From: Leptolyngbya sp. O-77
GTDB taxonomy: Bacteria; Cyanobacteriota; Cyanobacteriia; Elainellales; Elainellaceae
Direction of reading: 5' to 3'
NCBI RefSeq assembly: GCF_001548395.1
Contig: NZ_AP017367.1
Location: forward strand, 4,253,001-4,317,000
Length of the DNA: 64,000 nucleotides
In this document: in pieces, positions 36,135 to 45,268 of the stretch
How the letters are laid out: the number at the start of each line of letters is the position of its first letter
Numbering within the stretch: the stretch's first letter is position 1
The notes under the pieces: generated by a model
What the model saw: only the letters and a program-made list of their open reading frames with translations
The model's database searches: none
Told to the model about the DNA's origin: nothing
Position numbers and translations under genes: made by a program

Positions 36135-37253
36135 CTAGCCGCCGAAGGCCACGGGGAAGACGAGCTTGAGTCCGGCGGTGAGCAGCAGGTTGACCAAAGA
36201 CACGGGCAAGAGAAACTTCCAGCCGAGGTCGAGCAGTTGGTCGATGCGGACGCGGGGCACCGTCCAGCGCAGCAAAATCGCCAGGAAGATAAACAGGTAA
36301 GCCTTGAACAGCGTCATCACAATGCCGAGACTGGCAGTGATGACTTGGAGCCAGGGCGTAGACTCGCTGACCCCGATCAGATTGGCTAGCCAGCTTACCG
36401 ATATGGGAGATTCCCAACCGCCCAGGTACAGCACCGAGGCGAGTAGGGCCGACAGCACCAGGTTGGCGTAGGAGCCAGCGTAAAACAGCATGAACTTCAC
36501 GGCGCTGTATTCTGTCTGGTAGCCTGCGACGATTTCTTCTTCTGCCTCTGGCAGGTCGAAGGGCATCCGCTCACACTCGGCCAGTGCCGCAATCCAGAAG
36601 ATAACGAAGCCGACGGGCTGCCGCCAGAGGTTCCAGCCCAAAATGCCGTAATCGGACTGCCCCTGCACGATGTCTACGGTGCTGAGGGAGTTGGACATCA
36701 TGGCGATCGCCAATACCGACAGCGCCAGCGGCAACTCATAGCTAATCGACTGCGCCGCAGCCCGCAACCCGCCAATCAGCGAATACTTATTGTTAGACGC
36801 ATAGCCCGCCATCAGCAGCCCAATGGGCGCAATGCTCGACAGCGCAATCCACAGAAAGATACCAATACCCAAGTCACTGATCAGCAGGTTTTGACCGAAG
36901 GGCACGATCAGGTAGGACAGGAACACTGGGATAAAGACCAGCAGCGGGGCGATCGCAAACAGCCAGGGGTCAGTCTTGGCAGGCAGAATGTCTTCTTTGA
37001 ACAGCAGCTTTACCACGTCTGCCGCCGGAATCAGCATCCCCAGCGGACCAGCATACTCTGGGCCAATTCGCTGCTGGGCTGCCGCCGACACCTTTCGCTC
37101 TAGCCAGGTGGCTACCAGCGCCAGCACCGTCACCGCGCCGACAATCAGCACCATCGGCAGCGGAATCCAGATGGTTTTGGCGACACCCGGCGACAATCCC
37201 AAATCCATCAACGCTTGAATAAAGCTGCTTTGCAGGTCAATTCCCGAACTCAT
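36135..37253 (-). CDS. ndhA: NDH-1 subunit A (NuoH-like)
   Basis: The protein has 372 residues from ATG 37253, which matches the family N-terminus (MSSGIDLQSSFIQALMDLGL); a start 39 bases upstream is less likely. It has about eight membrane helices. Family blocks include ERKVSAAAQQRIGPEYAGP and ECERMPFDLPEAEEEIVAGY, the charged loop that lines the quinone channel. It is the first gene of the ndhAIGE-nadK run. Confidence 0.96.
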   Translation of the reverse strand: MSSGIDLQSSFIQALMDLGLSPGVAKTIWIPLPMVLIVGAVTVLALVATWLERKVSAAAQQRIGPEYAGPLGMLIPAADVVKLLFKEDILPAKTDPWLFAIAPLLVFIPVFLSYLIVPFGQNLLISDLGIGIFLWIALSSIAPIGLLMAGYASNNKYSLIGGLRAAAQSISYELPLALSVLAIAMMSNSLSTVDIVQGQSDYGILGWNLWRQPVGFVIFWIAALAECERMPFDLPEAEEEIVAGYQTEYSAVKFMLFYAGSYANLVLSALLASVLYLGGWESPISVSWLANLIGVSESTPWLQVITASLGIVMTLFKAYLFIFLAILLRWTVPRVRIDQLLDLGWKFLLPVSLVNLLLTAGLKLVFPVAFGG

Positions 37254-37554
37254 ACGTCCTGCGACTTCACTAAAGGGCGATTGGTCTTTCAAACAACGGC
37301 ACTAAGGTAATGATCCTTAACACCTGCGTTTAGTATACGGTACAGGTTCATTTCCAAGCCCCCTCTAGCCCATGACAAGCTATGACAAATTTCTGGTGTG
37401 GTGATAGGGAAGCCAAATTATTGCGCCAGATTTTTGAAGTTTTTTCTTAGATTTTTGTTGTCAGGGGCTTCCATCCTGGGGTGCAGTGGTTATGATTGGG
37501 AGCTACTAAACAAGCCTCTAAAGACAACCACCAGAAAGCCGAAAAGAAACGCCT
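37254..37554. other. Divergent intergenic region between ndhA and the sigma-like gene
   Basis: About 300 bases have no gene. On the minus strand TATACT (37332-37337) could be the -10 element for the ndh operon; the only -35 candidate (TTGGAA) is spaced just 14 bases away, so this is weak. On the plus strand TATGAT at 37492-37497 is a possible -10 for the next gene. Confidence 0.4.
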
Positions 37555-38211
37555 ATGCAAACCCCTTCTCTGCCCGAAGCCAATCATCCTTTAATTAAGT
37601 CCCTTTCGCACTATAGCGATCAGGAGTTGCTGACGCTGCTCCAGCGGCATCCCGATGCGGGGCAATATTTCACTGCGCTCTATTGTCGCTATAGCCCGCT
37701 GGTGTACACGCTGATTCGCCATTCTGCGCGATCGCCCGTGCAAGCCGACTATCTCTTCTCCATCACCTGGCGGCACCTGTTTCACGAACTGCTGGGGCTG
37801 GATCTCAGCATCCCTGGCGTAACGCTGCAATCCTGGATTATCAACGTCACGGCTCTGTGCATTAATCAGGCAGAACTGCCCCCCGCCGAAGACATTCACT
37901 ATTCGCTGGAAGCATCGCCGCCGCCGCTGCAATGCTATGTCGAGCGATCGCTCGACCAAGTTTCCCCGTCACAACGGCTGATGATCGTGATGGCGCAGAC
38001 CTTCCGCTGGAGCGAACCGCGCATTGCCGCCTACCTCCAGGCAGAAGGCGAACACATCACCGCTGCGGGCGTAAAGGCGCAACTGCAAGCTGGGTACGAA
38101 CGCCTGGAAACCGCCCTGCCAGAGGACATCCGCGCCATTTACCTGGCTGGTGGCAAGCTGGAAGCCCATCTGCCAGCAGGACAACAAGCACAACTTACAA
38201 CAGAAGCTTGA
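37555..38211 (+). CDS. Sigma-70-like (ECF-type) protein, divergent
   Basis: The protein has 218 residues. The N-terminal half looks like sigma region 2 (YSDQELLTLLQRHPDAGQYF, then LYCRYSPLVYTLIRH). The C-terminal half has a region 4-like helix-turn-helix stretch (LDQVSPSQRLMIVMAQTFRW, then SEPRIAAYLQAEGEHITAAG). The usual DNA-melting and recognition residues are weak, so it could be a non-canonical sigma or a structural relative. No anti-sigma gene lies next to it. Confidence 0.6.
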   Translation: MQTPSLPEANHPLIKSLSHYSDQELLTLLQRHPDAGQYFTALYCRYSPLVYTLIRHSARSPVQADYLFSITWRHLFHELLGLDLSIPGVTLQSWIINVTALCINQAELPPAEDIHYSLEASPPPLQCYVERSLDQVSPSQRLMIVMAQTFRWSEPRIAAYLQAEGEHITAAGVKAQLQAGYERLETALPEDIRAIYLAGGKLEAHLPAGQQAQLTTEA

Positions 38212-38400
38212 TGCTCAGCGGAGTGCCCAAGTCGAAGCCAGAGCGCCAAAAGACAGCCCAAGCCCGCACAATCCCGATTGAAAAAGGAAAAATTAGGACA
38301 AAACAAACACGAATCGTCCGAGAATTTACGGTTTCCTAACACATTCGCCCAAACCCCGTTGATAGATTTGGGAAAGATTGCTATTGGGACTCCGTAAATA

Positions 38401-39585
38401 ATGATCATCCCGATCCTTGGCACCGATACCGATGACCTGCTCATCGGCACACCTGGAAATGACTTGATGGACGGGGGTGCGGGCTTTGATACCCTCGTTG
38501 GAGGAACAGGCAACGACACCTACATCATCCGCGACGGCGACATCGTTTTTGAACTGCCGAACGAAGGCACAGACATTGTTTTCGCATACGTCGATTACCG
38601 CCTGACGGATTACGTCGAGAACCTGCAAATGATTGCAGGGATACGCGGCGAGGGCAACAGCGAAAATAACCTCATCCAGGGAAATGCACAGGGTAACGAA
38701 CTCTTTGGATACGAAGGAAACGACGTTATCGAAGGGTTTGGGGGTGACGATAAGCTGTATGGCGGCGGCGGCAACGATCGCCTCTTTGGGGCAGATGGAA
38801 ACGATCTGCTCGTCGGCGGCCCGGGCTATGACCAGCTTTATGGCGGACGCGGCAACGATACCTATCTAGTCAGTAGCTACCGCTTCAAAATTGTTGAACC
38901 CCCTAGAGGCGGCGGCATCGACACGATTGTTATTCCGCTCGATTATGAGCTAAAGTCGCTGCTGTTTGAAAACTTGACGCTCTATGGCAGCGCGCAGTTC
39001 GGCACAGGCAACCGGCTGAAAAATCGGATCGAAGGCAACGGACGCGGCAACGTGCTGTCGGGACTGGCAGGCAACGACACGCTGCTGGGCAATGGCGGCA
39101 ACGATCGCCTGTTTGGAGCCACGGGCAACGACCAACTATCGGGCGGCGACGGCGACGACGAGCTATATGGGCAGCAGGGCAATGATCGGCTGTCGGGCGA
39201 TCGCGGCAATGACTTACTCTCTGGCGAAGACGGCAGAGACGTGCTGATCGGCTATGGCGGTGTTAGCACCGAGCGCGATCGCCTGTTTGGCGGCACAGGC
39301 TCCGATACCTTTGTGCTGGGTACGCGCCGAGAGGGCACATTTTACCTTGGCTCTGGCTTTGCGGTGATTGGCGACTTTTCGCAAGCGCAAGGCGATAAAA
39401 TCCAGGTGCGGGGCAACCCCGCTAGCTATCGCCTGGACAACAGCCGCAACCTGATCGGCGGCTCCAGCAGAGATACGGCCATCTTCTTGGGCAGTGATTT
39501 AATCGCCATCGTGCAAGATAATGCAGGGGTAACGACGAACAGCCTGTTTACTGCACCCCGCCAGAGAAATGTCCGACCTGTCTGA
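38401..39585 (+). CDS. RTX-type calcium-binding repeat protein
   Basis: The protein has 394 residues. At least four blocks of GGxGxDxUx nonapeptide repeats are visible, for example GTPGNDLMDGGAGFDTLVGG, GNDRLFGADGNDLLVGGPGY and GNDQLSGGDGDDELYGQQGN. Each aspartate-rich turn binds calcium and the stack folds into a beta-roll outside the cell. There is no N-terminal signal peptide, so a type I secretion route with a C-terminal signal is expected. No enzymatic domain is visible. The end overlaps era by 17 bases. Confidence 0.85.
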   Translation: MIIPILGTDTDDLLIGTPGNDLMDGGAGFDTLVGGTGNDTYIIRDGDIVFELPNEGTDIVFAYVDYRLTDYVENLQMIAGIRGEGNSENNLIQGNAQGNELFGYEGNDVIEGFGGDDKLYGGGGNDRLFGADGNDLLVGGPGYDQLYGGRGNDTYLVSSYRFKIVEPPRGGGIDTIVIPLDYELKSLLFENLTLYGSAQFGTGNRLKNRIEGNGRGNVLSGLAGNDTLLGNGGNDRLFGATGNDQLSGGDGDDELYGQQGNDRLSGDRGNDLLSGEDGRDVLIGYGGVSTERDRLFGGTGSDTFVLGTRREGTFYLGSGFAVIGDFSQAQGDKIQVRGNPASYRLDNSRNLIGGSSRDTAIFLGSDLIAIVQDNAGVTTNSLFTAPRQRNVRPV

Positions 39586-40543
39586 TGATTCCTCACCTGC
39601 CGAGTTCTTGCCCGATAGCCGCATCGAGGCGCTGATTCCCGCTGCGCCTGAAGGCTTCCGGTCTGGTTTTGTGGGCATTGTGGGCCGCCCCAACGTGGGC
39701 AAATCCACCCTGATGAATCAGCTTGTGGGGCAAAAGATCGCCATCACCTCGCCCGTCGCCCAGACCACGCGCAATCGGCTGCGGGGCATCCTCACCACGC
39801 CCCACGCGCAAATCATTTTCGTAGATACGCCCGGCATCCACAAGCCGCATCACGAACTGGGTCGCGTGCTAGTGCAGACCGCGCGAATGGCGATTAACTC
39901 TGTGGATCTGGTGCTGTTTGTGGTGGATGCATCGGCGGAACTGGGCGGGGGCGATCGCTTTATTGCCGAGTTGCTGGAGCGTGCCGAAGCGCCTGTGCTG
40001 CTGGGCATCAACAAAGCAGATCGACAGCCGAGCGATCGCCCCGACATCGACGACAGCTATCGGGCGCTTGCCGAATCTCAAAACTGGGAATTGGCAAAGT
40101 TTTCCGCCCTCACAGGCGAGGGACTGGAGGCGCTGCAAGCCCAGCTTATCCAGCGGCTCGACCCCGGCCCCTACTATTACCCGCCGGATCTCGTCACCGA
40201 CCAGCCCGAACGCTTCATCATGGGTGAGCTGATCCGCGAACAGGTGCTGGCACTGACCCGCGACGAAGTGCCCCATTCTGTGGCGATCGCCATCGACCGC
40301 GTAGACGAAGACCCCGACATCACGCGCATCCTCGCCACCATTCACGTCGAGCGCGATTCGCAAAAGGGCATTCTCATCGGCAAAGACGGCAGCATGATCC
40401 GGGCGATCGGCACTGCCGCCCGCGAACAAATCCAAAAACTCATTCTGGGTAAGGTGTATTTGGAACTCTTCGTCAAAGTGCAGCCCAAGTGGCGACAGTC
40501 GCGCAGTCGCTTGTCGGAGTTGGGGTATCGGGTGGAGGAGTGA
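39569..40543 (+). CDS. era: GTPase Era
   Basis: The protein has 324 residues. After a 30-residue extension it has the GTPase motifs GRPNVGKST (G1), DTPGIHKPHH (G3), NKAD (G4) and a KH domain at the C-terminus (GILIGKDGSMIRAIGTAAR). Era binds 16S rRNA and assists assembly of the small ribosomal subunit. It starts 17 bases inside the end of the RTX gene, so it may be read partly from that transcript. Confidence 0.95.
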   Translation: MSDLSDDSSPAEFLPDSRIEALIPAAPEGFRSGFVGIVGRPNVGKSTLMNQLVGQKIAITSPVAQTTRNRLRGILTTPHAQIIFVDTPGIHKPHHELGRVLVQTARMAINSVDLVLFVVDASAELGGGDRFIAELLERAEAPVLLGINKADRQPSDRPDIDDSYRALAESQNWELAKFSALTGEGLEALQAQLIQRLDPGPYYYPPDLVTDQPERFIMGELIREQVLALTRDEVPHSVAIAIDRVDEDPDITRILATIHVERDSQKGILIGKDGSMIRAIGTAAREQIQKLILGKVYLELFVKVQPKWRQSRSRLSELGYRVEE

Positions 40544-40605
40544 GGGGGAAAAAAGAAGAACGAAGAGGGAAGAGGGAAGAGGGAAAAAGAAGAACAAAGA
40601 GGGGC
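40544..40605. repeat. Purine-rich short tandem repeat after era
   Basis: Heptamer-like units of the form GGAAGAG are repeated, bounded by near copies of GAAGAAC. This resembles the short tandemly repeated sequences common between cyanobacterial genes. No coding role is seen. Confidence 0.6.
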
Positions 40606-40608
40606 TTT

Positions 40609-41105
40609 TTATTCTGTTGGGTTTGTGCGCCAGCTATGGAGCAGGGTTTTGTGGGCGATCGCGTAGATGCCGGGGGATTCGCTTTCTCTGGGGCCGGCGA
40701 TGTTTAGGGTGGCGTTTTGGGGCAGGGTTTGCAGCCATGCGCGGAGTGAGGCGAGGGCGATCGCTTCGTTCAGGTTGATGATTTGCAAAGGCTTTCCTAG
40801 GTAGGTGGCGATCGCCTGCGTCAGTTGGGTTCCGGCGGAGCGTTGCCCGTCTTCGCCACGCACCAAAATCAGCGTTGCAGTGCTGTCTCGCACGTTCCAT
40901 TCGGTGCGCTGGGCGGGGTCGGGGCTGGGTGTTTCCCGCAGGTGGGGATAGTGGGCCCGCAGTCCCGGGGCTGTGGGAAAGTCTTCTGCCCAGCCGCCCT
41001 GGGGACACCAGCCGCCGTAGGCTAACCCGTGGGCGATCGCCCCCATCTAGGGGCCGCCCGATCCACCCCCGTCTGCCCGCCGGAGATAATCTTGAGGTTT
41101 TGCAA
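40609..41105 (-). pseudogene. Putative molybdenum-carrier (YpsA/SLOG-like) protein, frameshifted
   Basis: From a TTG at 41105 the minus strand reads LQNLKIISGGQTGVDRAA, the nucleotide-binding start of this family. It then needs one base removed from a G/C run at 41051-41054 and one from the run at 41040-41044. It continues DGAIAHGLAYGGWCPQGGWA and ETPSPDPAQRTEWNVRDSTA to the stop at 40609, giving about 165 residues. The family fold is Rossmann-like; the molybdenum role is only a database label. Both changes are in homopolymers, so base-call error is a serious alternative. It diverges from ruvB. Confidence 0.75.
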
Positions 41106-41123
41106 AATTTGCACGACTCGCGC

Positions 41124-41176
41124 AAAGTTCAACTAAAGTTTAACTATAGTACAGAAGCATCTAGTACAGAAGCATC
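41124..41176. repeat. Two adjacent tandem duplications upstream of ruvB
   Basis: AAAGTTCAACT and AAAGTTTAACT lie end to end at 41124-41145. Right after them TAGTACAGAAGCATC is repeated perfectly at 41147-41161 and 41162-41176. AGTAC, the half-site of cyanobacterial LexA boxes, is present in both copies but in direct rather than inverted order. Confidence 0.75.
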
Positions 41177-41225
41177 AGATCAAACGATTGTAGCCGCTGT
41201 AAACAGGTTAGGAGCAGGTTGGGCA

Positions 41226-42371
41226 ATGGCGATTATTTCCTCAAAACAGCCCCCTCTGGAGCCTGAGGATTCTGAATCGGGTCGGGATGGGCTGCCTTTG
41301 GTAGGGCGATCGCCCAAATCACCTGCTGCGGACGAAAAGCTGCTCACGCCCGATCGCCAGCCAGAAGACACAGGCAAGCCAGAGGAGCGGATTCGCCCCC
41401 AGCGATTGGCAGAATACATCGGGCAAAAAGATTTGAAGGAAGTGCTGGCGATCGCCATTCAGGCCGCCAAGGCGCGAAACGAGTCGCTAGATCACCTGTT
41501 GCTCTATGGGCCGCCAGGGCTGGGCAAAACCACGATGTCGCTGATTTTGGCGGCAGAAATGGGCGTAGACTGCAAAATTACCACTGCCCCCGCGCTAGAG
41601 CGGCCGCGAGACATCGTGGGGCTATTGATAAACCTGAAGCCAGGGGACATTCTGTTTATCGACGAAATTCACCGCTTGCCCCGCGTCACCGAGGAAATCC
41701 TGTATCCGGCGATGGAAGATGCCCGCATCGACATCACCATCGGCAAGGGACAGAGCGCCCGCACCCGCAGCCTGCCGTTGCAAAAATTTACGCTGGTCGG
41801 CGCGACGACGCGAGTGGGGGCGCTGACCTCACCGCTGCGCGATCGCTTTGGGCTGGTGCAGCGCCTGCGGTTTTACGAAGTGGACGAGCTTCAGCAGATT
41901 GTTCTGCGGGCAGCGGAAATTCTCAACACGCCGATTACGCCCGATGGCGCAGCGGAAATTGCGCGGCGATCGCGCGGCACACCCCGCATTGCCAATCGCC
42001 TGCTCCGTCGCGTGCGCGATTTTGTCGAGGTGAAGGCGGGCGGCGCGGCCGTGCATGGGGCGATCGCCGCCGAAGCGCTGGAACTCTTCAACGTAGACCC
42101 TTGCGGACTGGACTGGACCGATCGCCGGATGCTGACGGTGATCATCGAAAATTATGGCGGCGGCCCCGTCGGACTCGAAACACTGGCCGCCGCCACAGGC
42201 GAAGATGCCCAGACGATCGAAGAAGTTTACGAACCCTACCTGATGCAGATCGGCTACCTCAACCGCACCCCCCGCGGCCGCGTTGCCACTCCCGCCGCCT
42301 GGCGACACCTGGGCTACACGCCGCCCGAAAGCCAGCTTTCGCTCTTGCAAAGCCCACCCTCGCTTCTCTAG
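41226..42371 (+). CDS. ruvB: Holliday junction branch-migration ATPase RuvB
   Basis: The protein has 381 residues from ATG 41226; the frame is open far upstream without family similarity. Walker A GPPGLGKTT, Walker B LFIDEIHRLP, sensor 1 GATTRVGALTSPLRDRFG with the arginine finger, and the winged-helix end (NYGGGPVGLETLAAATGEDA) are all present. It drives branch migration with RuvA. The N-terminal 60 residues are polar and longer than in E. coli, as in other cyanobacteria. Confidence 0.95.
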   Translation: MAIISSKQPPLEPEDSESGRDGLPLVGRSPKSPAADEKLLTPDRQPEDTGKPEERIRPQRLAEYIGQKDLKEVLAIAIQAAKARNESLDHLLLYGPPGLGKTTMSLILAAEMGVDCKITTAPALERPRDIVGLLINLKPGDILFIDEIHRLPRVTEEILYPAMEDARIDITIGKGQSARTRSLPLQKFTLVGATTRVGALTSPLRDRFGLVQRLRFYEVDELQQIVLRAAEILNTPITPDGAAEIARRSRGTPRIANRLLRRVRDFVEVKAGGAAVHGAIAAEALELFNVDPCGLDWTDRRMLTVIIENYGGGPVGLETLAAATGEDAQTIEEVYEPYLMQIGYLNRTPRGRVATPAAWRHLGYTPPESQLSLLQSPPSLL

Positions 42372-42391
42372 CAGTGCTTTTCAGCAGGCTG

Positions 42392-42571
42392 CTAAGGCAA
42401 GAAAGCGCGAGACAGGCTCTTGCTGAACTCAGTCAGCTTCTCTGGGGTCCATTCATCGTTGCGGCTGTTCAGTTCCGAGGAGTCTAGACCCGCTCCAAAG
42501 GCATTGCCAAGGTTCTGACTAAACTGCACAAACCGTTGGGTTGTCCAAGACGAGCCGTTTAGCTTTCTCAT
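42392..42571 (-). CDS. Small protein of 59 residues, unknown
   Basis: The minus strand has ATG at 42571 behind a perfect AGGAGG site about 9 bases upstream, and reads MRKLNGSSWTTQRFVQFSQN, then LGNAFGAGLDSSELNSRNDE and PEKLTEFSKSLSRAFLP before TAG. It has no signal peptide or membrane helix and is amphipathic at both ends. I do not recognise it. The strong ribosome binding site and protein-like composition support a real gene. It is convergent with ruvB and divergent from sqdB. Confidence 0.65.
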   Translation of the reverse strand: MRKLNGSSWTTQRFVQFSQNLGNAFGAGLDSSELNSRNDEWTPEKLTEFSKSLSRAFLP

Positions 42572-42783
42572 CGTCTCAGCCCTCCTGAGTGATTCACTCG
42601 ATTCACTAATCTATAGATCCAGTGTAATGAATGGTATTGAGAGATACAAAAAAGGAGGCTCATCTTAACCATGAGTAGATTGAATGTAAACAGCGGCTTC
42701 TGAAAACTGAAATGCGGCTAAATGTTTTAGTGTGCCCCCAAAACTGGTAAATTACCGGAGTATCGGCAAGCGGAATTTGAGCA

Positions 42784-43935
42784 ATGAGAGTTTTAGTCAT
42801 TGGTGGCGATGGATATTGTGGGTGGGCAACAGCGCTCCACCTCTCGAATCGGGGACATGAGGTGGCCATTCTGGACAGCCTCATTCGGCGGCATTGGGAC
42901 AACGAGCTTTGCATTAACACCCTCACCCCGATCGCGCCCATCCAAACCCGACTGAAGCGCTGGAAAGACTTGACGGGCAAAAACATCGATCTTTTCGTAG
43001 GCGACCTGTGCAACTACGAATTTCTAAAGAACGCGATGCTCCAGTTTCAGCCCGACTCGATCGTTCACTTTGGCGAACAGCGCTCGGCTCCCTTCTCAAT
43101 GATCGACCGAGAACACGCCGTATTGACCCAGGTGAACAACGTCGTGGGCACGCTGAACCTGCTCTATGTGATGCGGGAGCATTTCCCTAACGCGCACCTC
43201 GTCAAGCTGGGCACGATGGGCGAATATGGCACGCCCAACATCGACATCGAAGAAGGCTACATCACCATCGAACACAACGGCCGCAAAGACACGCTGCCCT
43301 ATCCCAAGCAGCCCGGCTCCTTCTATCACCTCAGCAAAGTGCATGACTCGCACAACATCCACTTTGCCTGCCGGATCTGGGGACTACGCGCCACCGACCT
43401 AAACCAAGGCATCGTTTATGGCGTGCTGACCGAAGAAACGGGCATGGATGAACTGCTGATTAACCGCCTCGACTATGACGGCGTATTTGGCACCGCGCTC
43501 AACCGCTTCTGCATCCAGGCGGCGATCGGCCATCCGCTGACGGTCTATGGCAAGGGCGGCCAGACTCGCGGACTGCTCGACATCCGCGACACGGTGCGCT
43601 GCATTGAAATCGCCTGCAACAACCCGGCCGAACCTGGCGAGTTCCGCGTGTTCAACCAGTTCACCGAGCTATTTAGCGTCGGCGATCTGGCCAACATGGT
43701 GCAAAAAGCTGGCGAAGCGCTGGGGTTGAAAGTTCAGGTAGACCACCTGGAAAACCCCCGCGTTGAAAAGGAAGAACACTACTTCAACGCCAAAAACACC
43801 AAGCTGCTGGATTTGGGACTGCAACCGCACTACCTGTCTGACTCGCTGCTTGACTCGCTGCTGAACTTCGCCATGAAGTATAAGCACCGCGTCGATGAGA
43901 AGGAGATCCTGCCAAAGGTGAAGTGGAAAGGATAG
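42784..43935 (+). CDS. sqdB: UDP-sulfoquinovose synthase
   Basis: The protein has 383 residues, an SDR-type enzyme. It has the NAD loop VLVIGGDGYCGWATALHL, GTMGEYGTPN and the YxxxK pair in SFYHLSKVHDSHN. It converts UDP-glucose and sulfite to UDP-sulfoquinovose for the thylakoid lipid SQDG. sqdX follows about 110 bases downstream, as in other cyanobacteria. Confidence 0.96.
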   Translation: MRVLVIGGDGYCGWATALHLSNRGHEVAILDSLIRRHWDNELCINTLTPIAPIQTRLKRWKDLTGKNIDLFVGDLCNYEFLKNAMLQFQPDSIVHFGEQRSAPFSMIDREHAVLTQVNNVVGTLNLLYVMREHFPNAHLVKLGTMGEYGTPNIDIEEGYITIEHNGRKDTLPYPKQPGSFYHLSKVHDSHNIHFACRIWGLRATDLNQGIVYGVLTEETGMDELLINRLDYDGVFGTALNRFCIQAAIGHPLTVYGKGGQTRGLLDIRDTVRCIEIACNNPAEPGEFRVFNQFTELFSVGDLANMVQKAGEALGLKVQVDHLENPRVEKEEHYFNAKNTKLLDLGLQPHYLSDSLLDSLLNFAMKYKHRVDEKEILPKVKWKG

Positions 43936-44042
43936 GTTTGAGGATCAGGAGTCAGGTGTTAGCTATTCAGTAACCTCTGATTCCTGGCTTCTGAAACCTC
44001 CTCAAGTCAGTACTTTCCATTGCTCTCTACGTCCCCCATCCT

Positions 44043-45173
44043 ATGCGTATTGCCCTCTTTACCGAAACGTTTTTGCCCAAAGTTGATGGCATCGTGACGC
44101 GCCTGAGCCATACGGTGGATCATCTCCAGCGGATGGGCGATCAGGTGCTGGTGTTTTCGCCGGAGGGCGGACTGAGCGAGTATAAGGGGGCGCGAATTAC
44201 GGTATTCCGGGTTTTCCGCTGCCGCTATATCCGGAGCTAAAGCTGGCGTTGCCCCCGCCCCTCCATTCGGCGGGAGCTGGAGCTATTCAAGCCGGATCTG
44301 ATCCATATTGTGAATCCGGCGGTGCTGGGCGTGGGCGGGCTGTATTACGCCAAATCTCTGGGAATTCCGCTGGTAGCGTCTTATCATACGCACTTGCCGA
44401 AGTATCTGGAGCATTATGGGCTGGGGATGCTGGAGGGCGTGCTGTGGGAACTGCTGAAGCTGATGCACAATCAGGCGGTGATTAATCTGGTGACCTCGAC
44501 GGCGATGCAGGAGGCGCTGGAGAGCCACGGTGTAGAGCGGGTTCACGTTTGGCAAAAGGGCGTGGATGTGGAGCTGTTTGACCCGGCGCTGGCTAGTGCA
44601 GAAATGCGATCGCACCTTACTCAATGCAATCCCGACTCGCCGCTGCTGCTGTACGTGGGTCGGCTTTCGGCCGAGAAGGAAATTGATCGAATTAAGCCCG
44701 TTCTAGAAGCAATTCCGAATGCGCGGCTGGCGCTGGTGGGCGACGGGCCCTATCGCGCCGAGTTGGAAAAAATCTTTGAGGGCACGCCGACTTTCTTTGC
44801 GGGCTATATGACGGGCAAAACGCTGGGAGCTGCATTTGCCTCTGCGGATGCGTTTATTTTCCCGTCGCGGACGGAGACGCTGGGCCTGGTGCTGCTGGAG
44901 GCGATGGCGGCGGGCTGCCCGGTGATTGCGGCGAATGCGGGCGGCATTCCCGATATCGTGACTGATGGTGTGAACGGCTATCTGTTTGATCCGGCGGATG
45001 ACAGAGGGGCGATCGCCGCTACAGAACGCCTGCTCAGCAACGCCGCCGAACGTGCCCATCTCCGCCAAAACGCTCGCCAGGAAGCAGAGCGCTGGGGCTG
45101 GGCCGCCGCCACCCGGCAACTCCAGGGCTTTTACCAAAATATTTTGACGCAATCGATGCTGACGGCTGCTTAA
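44043..45173 (+). pseudogene. sqdX: SQDG synthase (GT4), two compensating frameshifts as written
   Basis: The gene starts MRIALFTETFLPKVDGIVTR, the family N-terminus, and ends in the frame that includes SRTETLGLVLLEAMAAGCPV. Between 44197 and 44256 one base is missing (T near 44197) and one is extra (C in the run 44252-44256). With both corrected the segment reads IYGIPGFPLPLYPELKLALP and then SIRRELELFKPDLIH, and the product has 376 residues, normal for SqdX. As written a stop occurs at 44240. SqdX transfers sulfoquinovose to diacylglycerol, so a true loss would be surprising next to intact sqdB. Base-call error is the likelier reading. Confidence 0.88.
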
Positions 45174-45268
45174 TGCTCCAGGAACAGGGTTTGAATTCTC
45201 ACTCTCCTGAGATACCCTGAGGAGTAATCATTCGAGCAATCTGAACTACTCTATTGCGATCGCCCCTC

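Noticed and set aside
37398..37598. 66-codon plus-strand frame upstream of the sigma-like gene
   Set aside because: It overlaps the start of a better supported gene, lacks a ribosome site and has an unconvincing composition.
44043..44240. A separate short gene at the start of sqdX
   Set aside because: It is the SqdX N-terminus; correcting two one-base changes joins it to the rest in the same frame.
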